A stretch of DNA of 64,000 bases from NCBI GenBank assembly GCA_963666035.2, contig CAXXJI010000003.1, positions 186,001 to 250,000 on the forward strand, read 5' to 3'. The translations under genes were made by a program, and so were the position numbers. Shown piece by piece: positions 8,405 to 18,357 of this stretch. The notes under the pieces are model-generated. The model ran no database searches. It worked only from the letters and a program-made list of their open reading frames with translations, and had not been told where the DNA came from. Numbering within the stretch: position 1 is the stretch's first letter; each line of letters begins with the position of its first letter. The DNA is from CALMFG01 sp963666035 (lineage in GTDB: Bacteria > Bacillota > Clostridia > Christensenellales > CALMFG01).

Positions 8405-10171
8405 TTACCATTCGGGCTTATAGGTCATAAAGTCATCCATGCCTTCAAAGATCAGATAACTCTCACCTTCTTCGCCGATAATATAAACACCGCCGTCGTT
8501 ATCGAAAGCATAGAGGTTTCCGCAGGCTTCCACTGCGAAATGCGGGTCATCCAAAATGACTTTTTGGTGCTTGCCGTCCGCATCGGCCATCATCAGCACA
8601 CCGTCTGTCTGCCACACCAGCTTTTGTCCGTCAAATACTGAGAGCACATTGCCCACAAACCACGAGCCGTCTTTTGTCAGACGAATCTGCCGGCTGCCGT
8701 CGTAGTAATACAGGTCGGTGGTGTCCACGGCAAAGTCATAGTTTTCATCGCTCAGATCATCGGTATAATAGAACCCTTTTTCCCGGCCGAATACCGCGAA
8801 TGCGTCCGCGCCGTCGATATGGAACGGAATATGGCTCACTTTTTTGCTGGCATAGCTGTATACATACATGCCGGTTGGATCGCCGTAGATATAGATTGTG
8901 CCAGTGGCCGAATCGAAGGTGTAGGTCCAATCATCAATGGCCCCCACAACCCGAGCCGAATCATCGGACTGCGTAAAGTCGGCGAGATACACCGTTCTGT
9001 CGATGGAATAAAGCAGAATGTTGGAAGCGCCGTCCCGGCTTCGGGCAAAGGCAAGGCCGCTCTCGTCCGAGAAACCCGTTGCGATCACGCGCATCTCATC
9101 TGCGCTGGTCCATAATTCCAAAGTGCCGTCCGGACGGCCCGCGGCCAAAGCACCGCTGTCGTAGTTGAAGGTATAGTCCGAAACTCCGGAAATCACCGAG
9201 ACGATCTTGCCGTCAGCAAAGGCAAAGAATGAATAAGAATCGTCATCCCATTCAGACAGATAGATATGATTTTGATCATCGTTGACCAGCCAATAGGGAT
9301 GGGACAGATCGGATTTTATGACTTCATAATCACCGTTCTGCGCGATACAAGCCGAAGTGCCCGAATCGTCTTGCAGGCAGAAATAGGCCTTCCCGCCGTC
9401 CGGAGAACCTTCATCGTAGATGATATTGCCGTTGATCCAGCCGGTCAGATCGTGGGACACACCGTCTTTGACGACACAGAGTTTTTGACGGTTGTCTTCC
9501 ACCACCTGATAAAAGCAAACCTGGTCATATTGGCTGAACACCACTTCATAGACATGGTGGTCGATCAATGTACGCTCTCCGTCAGGGGTTATCATGATTA
9601 AATCGCCCACCACGTAAGGCTCATCATATAGCCCGGTGCCCGAATTGCTTGACGGTGCCAATGATTCAACCACAAAGAAAGTACCGTCTGCAATTTGTTC
9701 GTTGCTGGAGAACATATCCATGTCCCAAGCGGAGTCGCTGAGCAGATGCGGCGTGATGCCGTCCAGATAGTAAAGATTATCATCGCTTAAAATCAACAAA
9801 AGCTCATCCATTCCAAGTCTCGCTGAATGATATTCTATCCAATCGGTTCGATTTTCTTCATTCTGTACCGTGCCTTGGACAGTGGTATTTGCCGAAGATA
9901 TACCGGGTACGCTGTTTTGAGTTAGCAAAGCCAGCGTGATGATAAACGAAAAGATTAAGACCAGTACAGGGACGATAACCAGCCAGGGTGAAACGCGCCG
10001 TTCCGGCAGAACCGCCAGTTCGGCATACCCCCTGGTGTGCGCGGCAGAGGATTCGCTTGAGCTGCCCTGTTGGGGCGTGCGCGCCGCGGGTTCGGATTCG
10101 GGGGCCTGTGCACCGCAGTGCATACAAAACTTGCCTGGTTTAACGCGATGTCCACAGTGAATACATTTCAT
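8405..10171 (-). CDS. zinc-ribbon membrane protein with large extracellular beta-rich domain
   Basis: 588 residues from the ATG at 10171 (AAAGGAG upstream). Residues 3-19 form a CxxC...CxxC zinc ribbon, followed by a low-complexity Ser/Ala linker, one membrane helix (about 62-84) and a roughly 490-residue outside domain. That domain holds repeated YY/WxxD-type strands (for example NLYYLDGI, GFYYTDDL, DLYYYDGS) like a beta-propeller or DUF5050-type sensor domain. The layout suggests a surface sensor with a cytosolic zinc ribbon. No enzyme motif is visible. Confidence 0.75.
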   Translation of the reverse strand: MKCIHCGHRVKPGKFCMHCGAQAPESEPAARTPQQGSSSESSAAHTRGYAELAVLPERRVSPWLVIVPVLVLIFSFIITLALLTQNSVPGISSANTTVQGTVQNEENRTDWIEYHSARLGMDELLLILSDDNLYYLDGITPHLLSDSAWDMDMFSSNEQIADGTFFVVESLAPSSNSGTGLYDEPYVVGDLIMITPDGERTLIDHHVYEVVFSQYDQVCFYQVVEDNRQKLCVVKDGVSHDLTGWINGNIIYDEGSPDGGKAYFCLQDDSGTSACIAQNGDYEVIKSDLSHPYWLVNDDQNHIYLSEWDDDSYSFFAFADGKIVSVISGVSDYTFNYDSGALAAGRPDGTLELWTSADEMRVIATGFSDESGLAFARSRDGASNILLYSIDRTVYLADFTQSDDSARVVGAIDDWTYTFDSATGTIYIYGDPTGMYVYSYASKKVSHIPFHIDGADAFAVFGREKGFYYTDDLSDENYDFAVDTTDLYYYDGSRQIRLTKDGSWFVGNVLSVFDGQKLVWQTDGVLMMADADGKHQKVILDDPHFAVEACGNLYAFDNDGGVYIIGEEGESYLIFEGMDDFMTYKPEW

Positions 10172-11072
10172 GTTGTGCTCCTTTGATGATGACGATATTT
10201 TTAATACCATTATATCATAGGAATCGCTTTTTATGGGAAAGACTGTTTATTCATATATCTTATCGGCGGGGGCGGGGAAAGCCGGAATCCGGCAGGGAAA
10301 CGCCAAAAAAGTTGTTAAAAATTGTGAATAACTTATGCGGATTTTGTTAAAAAGTCACGTGGAATCATAAAAAAAATGTTACACTATGTGTTGTTATTTT
10401 TTTACAAAAAGTCTTTTATTTTTTGAAAAAAGGTTTATAATAGGTGTACATCTTTTTTGGGTTTTTTGGTGCATTTCAGCCTGAAAACGCATATAAAAAG
10501 TGAAAAAAAAGATAAAATGAAAATATATGTCATGTTTGATCCGCTGAGGCGGTCGTATAAAATGTGTAATATTGTGTAAAACCGGCATTTATACAGACAT
10601 CAAAACGGATAGTGATATGATTCAAAAAGACACTTTGACTTTTAATTTTTTGCACACGGAAGATGATTCCGTAAACGCAAATTTAAGATATAAAACCAAG
10701 CCATAATATATTAACGTGAAAAAAGCGTGGACGTGCGGGTTTCTGATTAGGATGTGTGACAGCGTGTATACCGTAGGGACTGTTTTTGGCATCGTTAAAT
10801 CTAAATGCGCAGGGTAAAAAGCTTAAGTATGCAAATATGCAAAAATGGCGTTACAGCGGTGGGAAAAAGACAAAAAGGATACCACATCATATCGTCCGGA
10901 CGTTTTGTACATGTTACGGGGTATCATGTCGAAAACCATTTCCTTTGCCTTTTATCATGAATGCTTGCATCCTGTTTTTGGTGTAAGCTTTGAAACGCGC
11001 ATATTAATCAATGGCTACGTGTCTTCGGGGGACCATCACGTATCCAAAATATACAATACAACGAGGTGTCGT
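10172..11072. other. long AT-rich intergenic leader
   Basis: About 900 bases without a convincing gene. It holds a GCCGG-AAT-CCGGC hairpin near 10281, a direct repeat TTGTTAAAAA at 10312 and 10344, poly-A/T tracts, a small CCGC/GCGG hairpin near 10541, and the palindrome CGTCCGGACG at 10893-10902. The open frame before 11073 has no ribosome site and no similarity to the dikinase family. I see no known riboswitch and no rifampicin-associated palindrome. Confidence 0.5.
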
Positions 11073-13439
11073 ATGAATATCTATCGTTTAAACGAGATTC
11101 CAGATGATAAGCTGGAAGAAGTAGGCGGAAAGGCGAGGGGCCTTAAACTGCTGGTGGATTGCGGGCTTAAGATTCCCGATGGGTTTGTTATTATTAACGT
11201 TGATAACGATCTGGACCTTCAGGCCGCGGCTGATTATTATGAAAACAGCGGTCTTAAGCGAGTTGCGGTGCGTTCGTCTGCGACGGGCGAGGACTCGGCA
11301 GATTTTTCCAGCGCAGGTCAGTATGATACGTTTCTCAATCTGGAAGGCAAAGCCGCGGTGAAAAAAGGAATTGCAGATTGTATCGCATCTTTGGAGAATC
11401 CGAAGATTGATGCATACACTGAGTTTTTCCAGTCCGTCAAATCCTCAAAGATGTGCGTGATCGTGCAGGAAATGGTCAATGCAACCACAGCCGGTGTTTG
11501 CTTTACCGAGATGCAGGGCGATTCGGACACGATTTATGTGGAAGCGGTGGCTGGTCTCGGTGATAAACTGGTTGACGGTTCGGTTCAGGCGCATTCCTAT
11601 AGGCTGTCTAAAAAGGATTTGAACCCGAAGGGCGATTCGCTCATAAACGATAGGAACCTTTCCTTCTTGGCTGTGAAAGCCAAACACGCCAGCGATGCGC
11701 TGGGGTATCCTTTAGACATGGAATGGGCAATGGTGGATGATGAGCTTTTTTGGCTACAGGCGCGTCCGATTACCGCCAATGAACTGTTAACGCCGTTCGA
11801 ACTGGATACGGAACCGATGAGTGATAAGCACATCTATACCACCTGCAACGTGGGCGAGATGCTTCCTGGGGCCGTAACGCCGTTGTCGCTTTCCACCAGT
11901 GTGCGCGCGTTGGATAACGGTATGCGCAGGATGTTTGTGGAAACAGGCACCACCAAAAGTATGGACAAAACACCGCCGGGGAGCGGGGTATCCAACTTTG
12001 GGAACCACCTGTTTATCAACCTGACCGAAGCCAGCAGCATGGGTGACCATATTGTCGGTGCTGATAGAGCATCTGTTGAACTCAGTATTTGCGGCAGAAC
12101 GTTGTCGGAATCGACAGGCAACGCGGTTGAAGTGAATCTGGCCGAGCGGCTGAATAATGCCAGAAAATATTTCGGCATCATATTAGGCCGAAAAGATGCG
12201 GTAAAGCGCATTGAAGATCTGTCAAAATCATTCGATGTCGAGCTTTGGGATCACCCCTACACACAGATTGAAGAGATCACCAAAAAACTTCCCGCGCTGG
12301 ATGATGCTTTTTGGTACCACTATGTGGCATCCAGCAATTCAGGTGCGATGAGCTCTGCAGTTTATTCTATTCTTTTAGACAAAGGCATTGAGCCGGAAGA
12401 AGCAAAAAAGCTGCAGGCGGGATGTCTTGCGGATATCGAAGACATTGAATCGGTGGATATTCTAAGATCGCTGCGCGCCGTTGCACGAGAAATGATTCTG
12501 GAAAACCCGAGAATCGTTAATTCGGACGTGAACGGCATTAAAGAAGCAATGCAGGCTGGCGGACCGGAAGTGAAAAAAGCGCTGGATGTATTTATGCGGC
12601 GTCATGGTCATCGTGCCATTCGCGAGGCGGAAATGCAGAGCAAATCCTGGCATATGGATAATGATAGCCTTGCCTCGTTCTTGCGGACCATTATCGCGAC
12701 TGATGTACGTGATCCTAAAAAAGAACAGAAGTATGAAGATTACTTAAAAGAAATCGAAAGCCAGTTTGAAGGCAAACTTGGCGGAACGATGGAATACTTG
12801 ATTGATAATGCCAGAAAAGGCGTGGTTGCGCGTGAGTTTACCAAGTCAATGAGTATCAAAGTGTTGGATAAATTCAAAGTGGCATACCGTTTCCTTGCTA
12901 CCACCATGGTTAATCGGAGACTTCTGCCGGATGAAGAATTGATCTTTTTCTTTAAACACGATGAACTGGTTGACTATATCAACCATGATGATAAATCCTA
13001 TGTTAAACGTGCGATTGCCAGAAGAAGACTGTTTGAAGAGCAAAAGCGGCTAAAATTTGAAGAAATCAATATCGGACGTCCGATTCCGATAGAAGAGCAC
13101 TATGATGTCAGCGCGGATAAGGTGATGACCGGATCTTCGATCAGCAGAGGAACCGCCACAGGCAAAGCCCGCGTGGTCACCAGTGTGGATGACGCCAATC
13201 TGCTGGAAAAAGGCGAGATCATGGTGGCTTCCTTCACCGATATCGGCTGGTCGCCTTACTACTGCACCATCAATGCGTTGGTTACCGAAATTGGTTCGGC
13301 ACTGTCGCATGGCGCGGTGGTGGCCAGAGAATATGCTCTGCCGCTGGTTTCCAATGTGTCCAACGCCACGCGGCGTATCCGGACGGGTGATCTTCTGATG
13401 GTGGACGCCAATACGGGAGAAGTTAAGATAATCAGCTAA
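11073..13439 (+). CDS. PEP synthase-like dikinase (PPDK N-domain plus PEP-utilising domain)
   Basis: 788 residues from the ATG at 11073 (GAGGTG just upstream). The ATP-grasp half carries VRSSATGEDSADFSSAGQ (about 66-83) and VQEMV...GVCFTE. The C-terminal mobile domain carries GTATGKARVV and TEIGSALSHGAVVAREY with the phospho-accepting His at about 746. This is the plan of pyruvate,water dikinase and of rifampicin phosphotransferase. The length and the missing PEP-barrel signature favour the phosphotransferase-like group, but the substrate is unknown. A 900-base leader precedes it and a terminator follows. Confidence 0.82.
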   Translation: MNIYRLNEIPDDKLEEVGGKARGLKLLVDCGLKIPDGFVIINVDNDLDLQAAADYYENSGLKRVAVRSSATGEDSADFSSAGQYDTFLNLEGKAAVKKGIADCIASLENPKIDAYTEFFQSVKSSKMCVIVQEMVNATTAGVCFTEMQGDSDTIYVEAVAGLGDKLVDGSVQAHSYRLSKKDLNPKGDSLINDRNLSFLAVKAKHASDALGYPLDMEWAMVDDELFWLQARPITANELLTPFELDTEPMSDKHIYTTCNVGEMLPGAVTPLSLSTSVRALDNGMRRMFVETGTTKSMDKTPPGSGVSNFGNHLFINLTEASSMGDHIVGADRASVELSICGRTLSESTGNAVEVNLAERLNNARKYFGIILGRKDAVKRIEDLSKSFDVELWDHPYTQIEEITKKLPALDDAFWYHYVASSNSGAMSSAVYSILLDKGIEPEEAKKLQAGCLADIEDIESVDILRSLRAVAREMILENPRIVNSDVNGIKEAMQAGGPEVKKALDVFMRRHGHRAIREAEMQSKSWHMDNDSLASFLRTIIATDVRDPKKEQKYEDYLKEIESQFEGKLGGTMEYLIDNARKGVVAREFTKSMSIKVLDKFKVAYRFLATTMVNRRLLPDEELIFFFKHDELVDYINHDDKSYVKRAIARRRLFEEQKRLKFEEINIGRPIPIEEHYDVSADKVMTGSSISRGTATGKARVVTSVDDANLLEKGEIMVASFTDIGWSPYYCTINALVTEIGSALSHGAVVAREYALPLVSNVSNATRRIRTGDLLMVDANTGEVKIIS

Positions 13440-13452
13440 ATAAATAAAAATG

Positions 13453-13479
13453 AGCGCCGACTAAAACCGGCGCTTTTTT
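13453..13479 (+). terminator. rho-independent terminator
   Basis: AGCGCCG (13453-13459) pairs with CGGCGCT (13468-13474), followed by six T. It ends the dikinase transcript. Confidence 0.9.
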
Positions 13480-14521
13480 AGTTTGGTTTTTTGGCGATGA
13501 TGATATCGCGGTTTATCGCCTGATCCACACGGTGCAGGAAGGCGGATTCTGGACTGGGGGGGAAGACGTCGAAACCGGAAGCGGCGATCATTTTGCTCAT
13601 TTCTTGGCGCGAGAGCACAAACGTGTTCCAGGCCAGAACCATCACGCCGCCGGGCATCAGAGCGCTGTACCATCCTGCCAGGCAGTCTTTTAACAGTAAT
13701 TGGGGATTGCGGGAGACGGATGCTTGGCTTTTGCCGCCGGCACTGCCGTGCTGAATGCCATAGGGCAGATCGCTGACGATGATATGGAAACGCCTCTTCT
13801 TGATGAATGACAAGGTAAAGCGGGTATCTCCGGAAATCATTACAAACTCACGCGCCAGCCCCTCTTTTTGGTCGTTTTTGCTTTTTGCAACTGAAAAAGC
13901 GGTTTTGAACGCTTTATGATTCTCGGCGTGCAGTGTCTCGGTGGACATGGTGTGTTTTAAGCGTTCGGATTCCAGAAATTTTTTTATGAAGACACAGGAT
14001 TCCTCGGTGTATTTTTTATTCAGCTCAATACCCCAAACATCATAGCCCCAAGCTAAACCTTCATACAGCGTGGTGCCTTTTCCGGCCAGAGGATCCAAAA
14101 GCCGAAGATGCGTTTCGTTTGTAAAACCGGACACCGAGGATGCGACGCCGATCATCATGCGGGTGAACAGTTCATTGGTTTTTCCGGTATACTTCAAAAG
14201 GGAACTGATTTTTTGGGAGACAAAAGCGTCAAAATCCAAAGGCACAGGCTGAAAGGAAACCTGCGGCGTTTCTGCGATGATTAAATAGAGCGCATACGAG
14301 AACGAAAGATGAGAAATCGTCCTGATATCATCCGCGCTTAACATTTTTTCGGTTTGAAAAACAAGGTATGAGATACCTACGATATCGCGCACGCGCGATT
14401 CGGAACAGGACACCGAAAGACAGGGTGCAACGAACGCGAATTCAGCGGTTGCCAGCTGTTTTGCAGTTTCAAAATACACCCGGTTGTGCCCGGGGTTTAA
14501 AAGGATCGCGTATGCGGTCAA
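13478..14521 (-). CDS. TRM11-like nucleic-acid methyltransferase
   Basis: 347 residues. The start is TTG at 14521 with GAGGTG 7 bases upstream. No usable ATG exists before residue 59. SAM motif I is LLDPLAGKGTTLYEGLAWGYD (DPxxGxGTT type) and motif IV is VSDLPYGIQ (a DPPY variant), as in the UPF0020/TRM11 branch that methylates guanine N2 in RNA, or in related DNA adenine enzymes. The first 100 residues are a separate domain without an obvious THUMP signature. Convergent with the dikinase gene. Confidence 0.75.
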   Translation of the reverse strand: MTAYAILLNPGHNRVYFETAKQLATAEFAFVAPCLSVSCSESRVRDIVGISYLVFQTEKMLSADDIRTISHLSFSYALYLIIAETPQVSFQPVPLDFDAFVSQKISSLLKYTGKTNELFTRMMIGVASSVSGFTNETHLRLLDPLAGKGTTLYEGLAWGYDVWGIELNKKYTEESCVFIKKFLESERLKHTMSTETLHAENHKAFKTAFSVAKSKNDQKEGLAREFVMISGDTRFTLSFIKKRRFHIIVSDLPYGIQHGSAGGKSQASVSRNPQLLLKDCLAGWYSALMPGGVMVLAWNTFVLSRQEMSKMIAASGFDVFPPSPESAFLHRVDQAINRDIIIAKKPN

Positions 14522-14694
14522 TTTAGTACACCTCGTTTATTTTTAAAATCAATATCAATATACTATACAAAGTCGGCTTTGTCATGTTTAAAAATGGTAT
14601 AAGCAGGAGGTTTGGTTGGCGGCGAGGATAAAATAAATATTTGAAAATCACCCCTTAACTTGGTATGATAAAGTGATATTTTTAAGACGAATTG

Positions 14695-16218
14695 ATGAGG
14701 ACTGAAACAAAGATGCAAAGAAGAGCAGTCATGAAGAAGACACGCATTGCGCAAACGATGATGATAGCGGCCGTAGTTGTTTTGGTGCTGTTGCTGTTGG
14801 TTCCGTTGGGGCTGTCTTTTTTTGCTTTCCCAATGCCGGGAGATGATTACGCCAATACATGGGCCACGGCGGAAGTCTGGAAAAACGACGGAAATGTGCT
14901 GAGTGTCATCTCGGCGGCGTATCATCATGCGGCAGATATCTATATGCGACTTCAGGGGAATTTCACAGGGGTATTGCTGATGGCGCTAAATCCGCTGCTG
15001 GTTTCAGTGAGCGCGTATCAGTGGGCGCTTTTTGGCATCAACCTGCTGCTGATGGCGAGTGTCATTTGGATGCTGATGAATTTAATCAAAAGACGCTGGG
15101 GTATGGATGGGAAAGCGGTTTTGCTCATCGCGCTGCTTTTATTGTTTGTCACTTACAACCGTTTGATGAGTTTTATCGAATTCGGATACAATTTTACAGC
15201 GGCGAGTTATTACGCTCTGCCGTTTTCTCTGGCAATGATCTATGCCGCTATTTTGCTGAGGATGAACAAAGCACAAAAAAAACATCCCGGACCCTTTATG
15301 GTGTTGATTCTTCTTTCCGCATATTTGGGCCTTAACAACTTCCCGCTGGCGTTGATGATGCTGACGGGGTTGGGGTTTGCTTCGCTCTGTGCGGTCATCA
15401 AGAAGCACAGGATGACAAAGACGCTGCTTTCTCTGTTGATTATTTTTTCAGTGTTCTTTGCGCTTTCGCTTTTTGCTCCGGGTAATAATAGGCGAACGGA
15501 TACAGAGTGGGCAGAGAATTTTGGGATTGTATCCACTGTTTATGCTAGCGTCGTAATGGGTACCAAACTCATGTTGGTTGCGCTGGTTTCCACCCCGCTT
15601 TTGGGTGTGATGCTGTTGTTAACGCCGCGCTTGGCTGAGAGTGCCAGACAGAATCAAGGACGCTTTACAAACCCATTGCTTTTTGCGGCATTGACCTATA
15701 TCGTATTTATCGTGCAGTATATTCCGGTGCTTTATGCCGGCGGATATGATTACCACGGCCGAATTGAAAACATCAAATGGCTGACTGCATTGATTTGGAT
15801 AGTAGTGAATTACATCAATCTGGTGGGCTATGCGGCTCAAAGACGGGAAACAAGACATCCCATACGGCTGAAAAGCCTGACGGCGGCTGGGGGGAGCATT
15901 CTGGTGCTGTTCTGTTTATGGGCGTACTATATCGCGCCGGCAAAAGTCGATGATGCGCTCTATGTGCATCGCATGCACTATGAGACCATCTATCGGCAGT
16001 CGGTATCTGGACAGCTGACTACCTATCGGGCAGAGCAGGCGAAGCGATTTGATATTTTAAATGATAAGGATATCGTGGATGTGGAGTTTCAGCCGTTGAC
16101 CTATGAAAGTGTCATCTGCGGGCAGGAGACCTTATCCACCGACAAAGAAGCCAACCGGAACCGCATTTTAGCCAAACACTATGATAAAAACTATATTTTG
16201 ATACTGCCGGCAGAATAA
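14695..16218 (+). CDS. polytopic GT-C-like membrane protein (DUF6056-like)
   Basis: About 507 residues with ten or more membrane helices and a soluble C-terminal tail (about 425-507). After helix 1 comes PMPGDDYANTW, an acidic DD motif in the first outside loop, as in GT-C glycosyltransferases and DUF6056/GtrII-type proteins. Such enzymes move a sugar from a polyprenyl-phosphate carrier to a wall polymer on the outer face. The start is uncertain: ATG 14695, 14713 and 14731 are all possible. It heads the surface-sugar cluster. Confidence 0.7.
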   Translation: MRTETKMQRRAVMKKTRIAQTMMIAAVVVLVLLLLVPLGLSFFAFPMPGDDYANTWATAEVWKNDGNVLSVISAAYHHAADIYMRLQGNFTGVLLMALNPLLVSVSAYQWALFGINLLLMASVIWMLMNLIKRRWGMDGKAVLLIALLLLFVTYNRLMSFIEFGYNFTAASYYALPFSLAMIYAAILLRMNKAQKKHPGPFMVLILLSAYLGLNNFPLALMMLTGLGFASLCAVIKKHRMTKTLLSLLIIFSVFFALSLFAPGNNRRTDTEWAENFGIVSTVYASVVMGTKLMLVALVSTPLLGVMLLLTPRLAESARQNQGRFTNPLLFAALTYIVFIVQYIPVLYAGGYDYHGRIENIKWLTALIWIVVNYINLVGYAAQRRETRHPIRLKSLTAAGGSILVLFCLWAYYIAPAKVDDALYVHRMHYETIYRQSVSGQLTTYRAEQAKRFDILNDKDIVDVEFQPLTYESVICGQETLSTDKEANRNRILAKHYDKNYILILPAE

Positions 16219-16338
16219 TATGTTTTTTGGCATATCGTTGTGCAGACGGGCAAAATATAGGATATAATGAATATGGTATAAGTTAGCGAACGTCAAGGCA
16301 GAATCCCGCCGGGACGTATTTTTTAAGGAGCATTTTAG

Positions 16339-17442
16339 ATGAAGATACTGCCCAACGTGCTGGACAGACAGTTTTTTCAGCATCAAGCAGAATATGAGCA
16401 AAAAGCATTGGATGTATTGCGAAGCGGGTGGTATATTCTCGGGCGGGAAGTTGCAGCGTTTGAGCAGGAGTTTGCGGCCTATGCGGGTTCGAAATACTGT
16501 GTAGGGCTGGCTTCGGGGCTGGATGCGCTGATGATCGCGTTTAAGCTTTTGGGTGTTAAAGCGGGAGATGAAGTCATCGTTCAGTCCAATGCGTACATCG
16601 CATGTGTGATGGGTATCACGGCATGCGGCGCAACACCGGTTTTTGTCGAACCGGATTTATTTCATAATCTGGATGCTGATAAGATTACGGAGAAAATCAC
16701 GGACAAAACCAAAGCGATACTGGCGGTGCATCTGTATGGCCAGGCTTCACATATGGCCAAAATTAAACAGATTGCGGACCAGCACGGGCTCTATCTGGTG
16801 GAGGACTGCGCGCAATCGCATGGGGCGGTTTACCAGGGGAAAAAGTGCGGCACTTTCGGGCATATCGGGTGCTACAGCTTTTATCCCACCAAGAACCTCG
16901 GTGCTTTTGGAGATGCTGGTGCGGTGGTGACCGAGGATCAGGCTTTGGCTGAGAGGTTTCGCATCTATCGCAATTATGGTTCTGAGAAAAAGTACCACAA
17001 TCAAATGCTGGGAACCAATTCGCGATTGGATGAGATGCAGGCCGGACTTTTGCGTGTTAAGCTGAAATATTTGGATGATTACACCGCAGAGCGACAGATG
17101 ATTTGCGATCGATATCTAAACGAAATAAAAAATCCTTATCTTGAGTTGCCAAGGACAAGAGAAGGGGCCACCACGGTTTGGCATCAGTTTGTCATCACCA
17201 CTGATCATCGTGATGCGCTGGTTCGCCATCTTGAGGCAAAGGAAGTGTACACTGCCATCCATTACCCCATACCGCCGCATCTTTCGGAGGCCTATGGGTA
17301 TTTGGGTTACAAACCCGGCAGTTTTCCCATCGCCGAGCAATTGGCGAATTCGGTACTGTCCTTGCCGCTGTATAATGGACTTACGGCCGAAGAACAGGAT
17401 GCTGTGATCGACGCGGTCAATACGTTTTCACCGGAGGAATAA
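16339..17442 (+). CDS. DegT/DnrJ/EryC1/StrS sugar aminotransferase (FdtB/QdtB-like)
   Basis: 367 residues with AAGGAG before the ATG. PLP landmarks: ASGLDAL (about 58-64), VEDCAQSHGA with Asp156, and SFYPTKNLGAFGDAG with the Schiff-base Lys185. The sequence is close to the enzymes that put an amino group at C3 of dTDP-3-keto-6-deoxyhexoses using glutamate. The next gene, 3 bases later, encodes the matching 3,4-ketoisomerase and acetyltransferase, so the substrate is probably dTDP-3-keto-6-deoxy-hexose. FdtB or QdtB specificity cannot be decided here. Confidence 0.9.
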   Translation: MKILPNVLDRQFFQHQAEYEQKALDVLRSGWYILGREVAAFEQEFAAYAGSKYCVGLASGLDALMIAFKLLGVKAGDEVIVQSNAYIACVMGITACGATPVFVEPDLFHNLDADKITEKITDKTKAILAVHLYGQASHMAKIKQIADQHGLYLVEDCAQSHGAVYQGKKCGTFGHIGCYSFYPTKNLGAFGDAGAVVTEDQALAERFRIYRNYGSEKKYHNQMLGTNSRLDEMQAGLLRVKLKYLDDYTAERQMICDRYLNEIKNPYLELPRTREGATTVWHQFVITTDHRDALVRHLEAKEVYTAIHYPIPPHLSEAYGYLGYKPGSFPIAEQLANSVLSLPLYNGLTAEEQDAVIDAVNTFSPEE

Positions 17443-17445
17443 CGG

Positions 17446-18354
17446 ATGCGTTTGCGAGCACTAAAAATTTCAGATGCGCCTTTGATGCTGGAATGGATGC
17501 ATAACGAAAACATCAGCCGGCAATTTCGGTTTGATACAAAGGGTCAGACGATTGAAACAGTCGAAGCTTTTATTAGAAAAAGTGATGATATGAACAGCGA
17601 TATGCATTTAGCTGTCGTGGACGAAGCCGACGAATATATGGGCACGATCAGCCTAAAGCATATCGATAAGCAGGATGGGACCGCCGAATACGCGATTGTT
17701 TTGCGGGAAAAAGCTCAGGGAAAAGGGTTTGCGAGGCAAGCCACGCGGGCGCTTCTGGACAAGGCGTTTACGGAGCTGGAGCTTAAAAAGGTGTATCTCA
17801 ATGTGCTCAGCCAAAACAAGCGGGCGATTCGGTTCTATGAATCGTTCGGGTTTAAACCTGAAGGCGAGTTTAAAAGCCATATTGTCATCGGCGGCGAGCC
17901 CCAGAACTTGAAGTGGTATGCGGTCTTTAAGGAAGAATACTTAGATGAAAAGCCGGACAGCGTGCGGATGATTAAGTTCAACCAACTGGGCGATGCACGC
18001 GGGCATCTGGTGGTGATGGAAGAATACAAGGATGTGCCGTTTGATATCAAGCGCATTTTCTATATCTACGGATCGGACCCGGACGTGGTGCGCGGCCAGC
18101 ACGCCAACCGTAAAAGCTGTTTTATGCTGATTAATGTGGCGGGGAAATCCAAGGTGGATGTGCACGACGGCGAAAGTGTAACGACTTACCGTTTGGATGA
18201 ACCGCATGTCGGCATTTATCTGCCCAAGATGGTCTGGAAGGATATGTACGATTTTTCCCCCGATTCGGTGCTGCTGGTTCTGGCCAGCGAGCTTTATGAC
18301 CCGGATGAATATATCCGCGATTATGATGAATATTTAAGAGAGAAAAAAGGATAG
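17446..18354 (+). CDS. fused GNAT acetyltransferase and FdtA-type sugar 3,4-ketoisomerase
   Basis: 302 residues. Residues 1-165 form a GNAT domain with the acetyl-CoA loop EKAQGKGFARQA (88-99) and ALLDKAF...NKRAIRFYESFGF. Residues 173-300 form a cupin of the FdtA/QdtA/WxcM type: DARGHLVVMEEYKDVPFDIKR, then VVRGQHANRKS. The usual RGxHAHK motif keeps the first His (219) but has Asn at 221. The protein would do the first and last steps of dTDP-3-acetamido-3,6-dideoxyhexose synthesis. It starts 3 bases after the aminotransferase stop, so the two are coupled. Confidence 0.85.
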   Translation: MRLRALKISDAPLMLEWMHNENISRQFRFDTKGQTIETVEAFIRKSDDMNSDMHLAVVDEADEYMGTISLKHIDKQDGTAEYAIVLREKAQGKGFARQATRALLDKAFTELELKKVYLNVLSQNKRAIRFYESFGFKPEGEFKSHIVIGGEPQNLKWYAVFKEEYLDEKPDSVRMIKFNQLGDARGHLVVMEEYKDVPFDIKRIFYIYGSDPDVVRGQHANRKSCFMLINVAGKSKVDVHDGESVTTYRLDEPHVGIYLPKMVWKDMYDFSPDSVLLVLASELYDPDEYIRDYDEYLREKKG

Positions 18355-18357
18355 AAT

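Noticed and set aside
10394..10588. 64-codon frame in the long leader
   Set aside because: Poly-A/T derived, no ribosome site, no similarity to any protein plan.
10845..11072. N-terminal extension of the dikinase
   Set aside because: No similarity to the family and no ribosome site; ATG 11073 has GAGGTG directly upstream.
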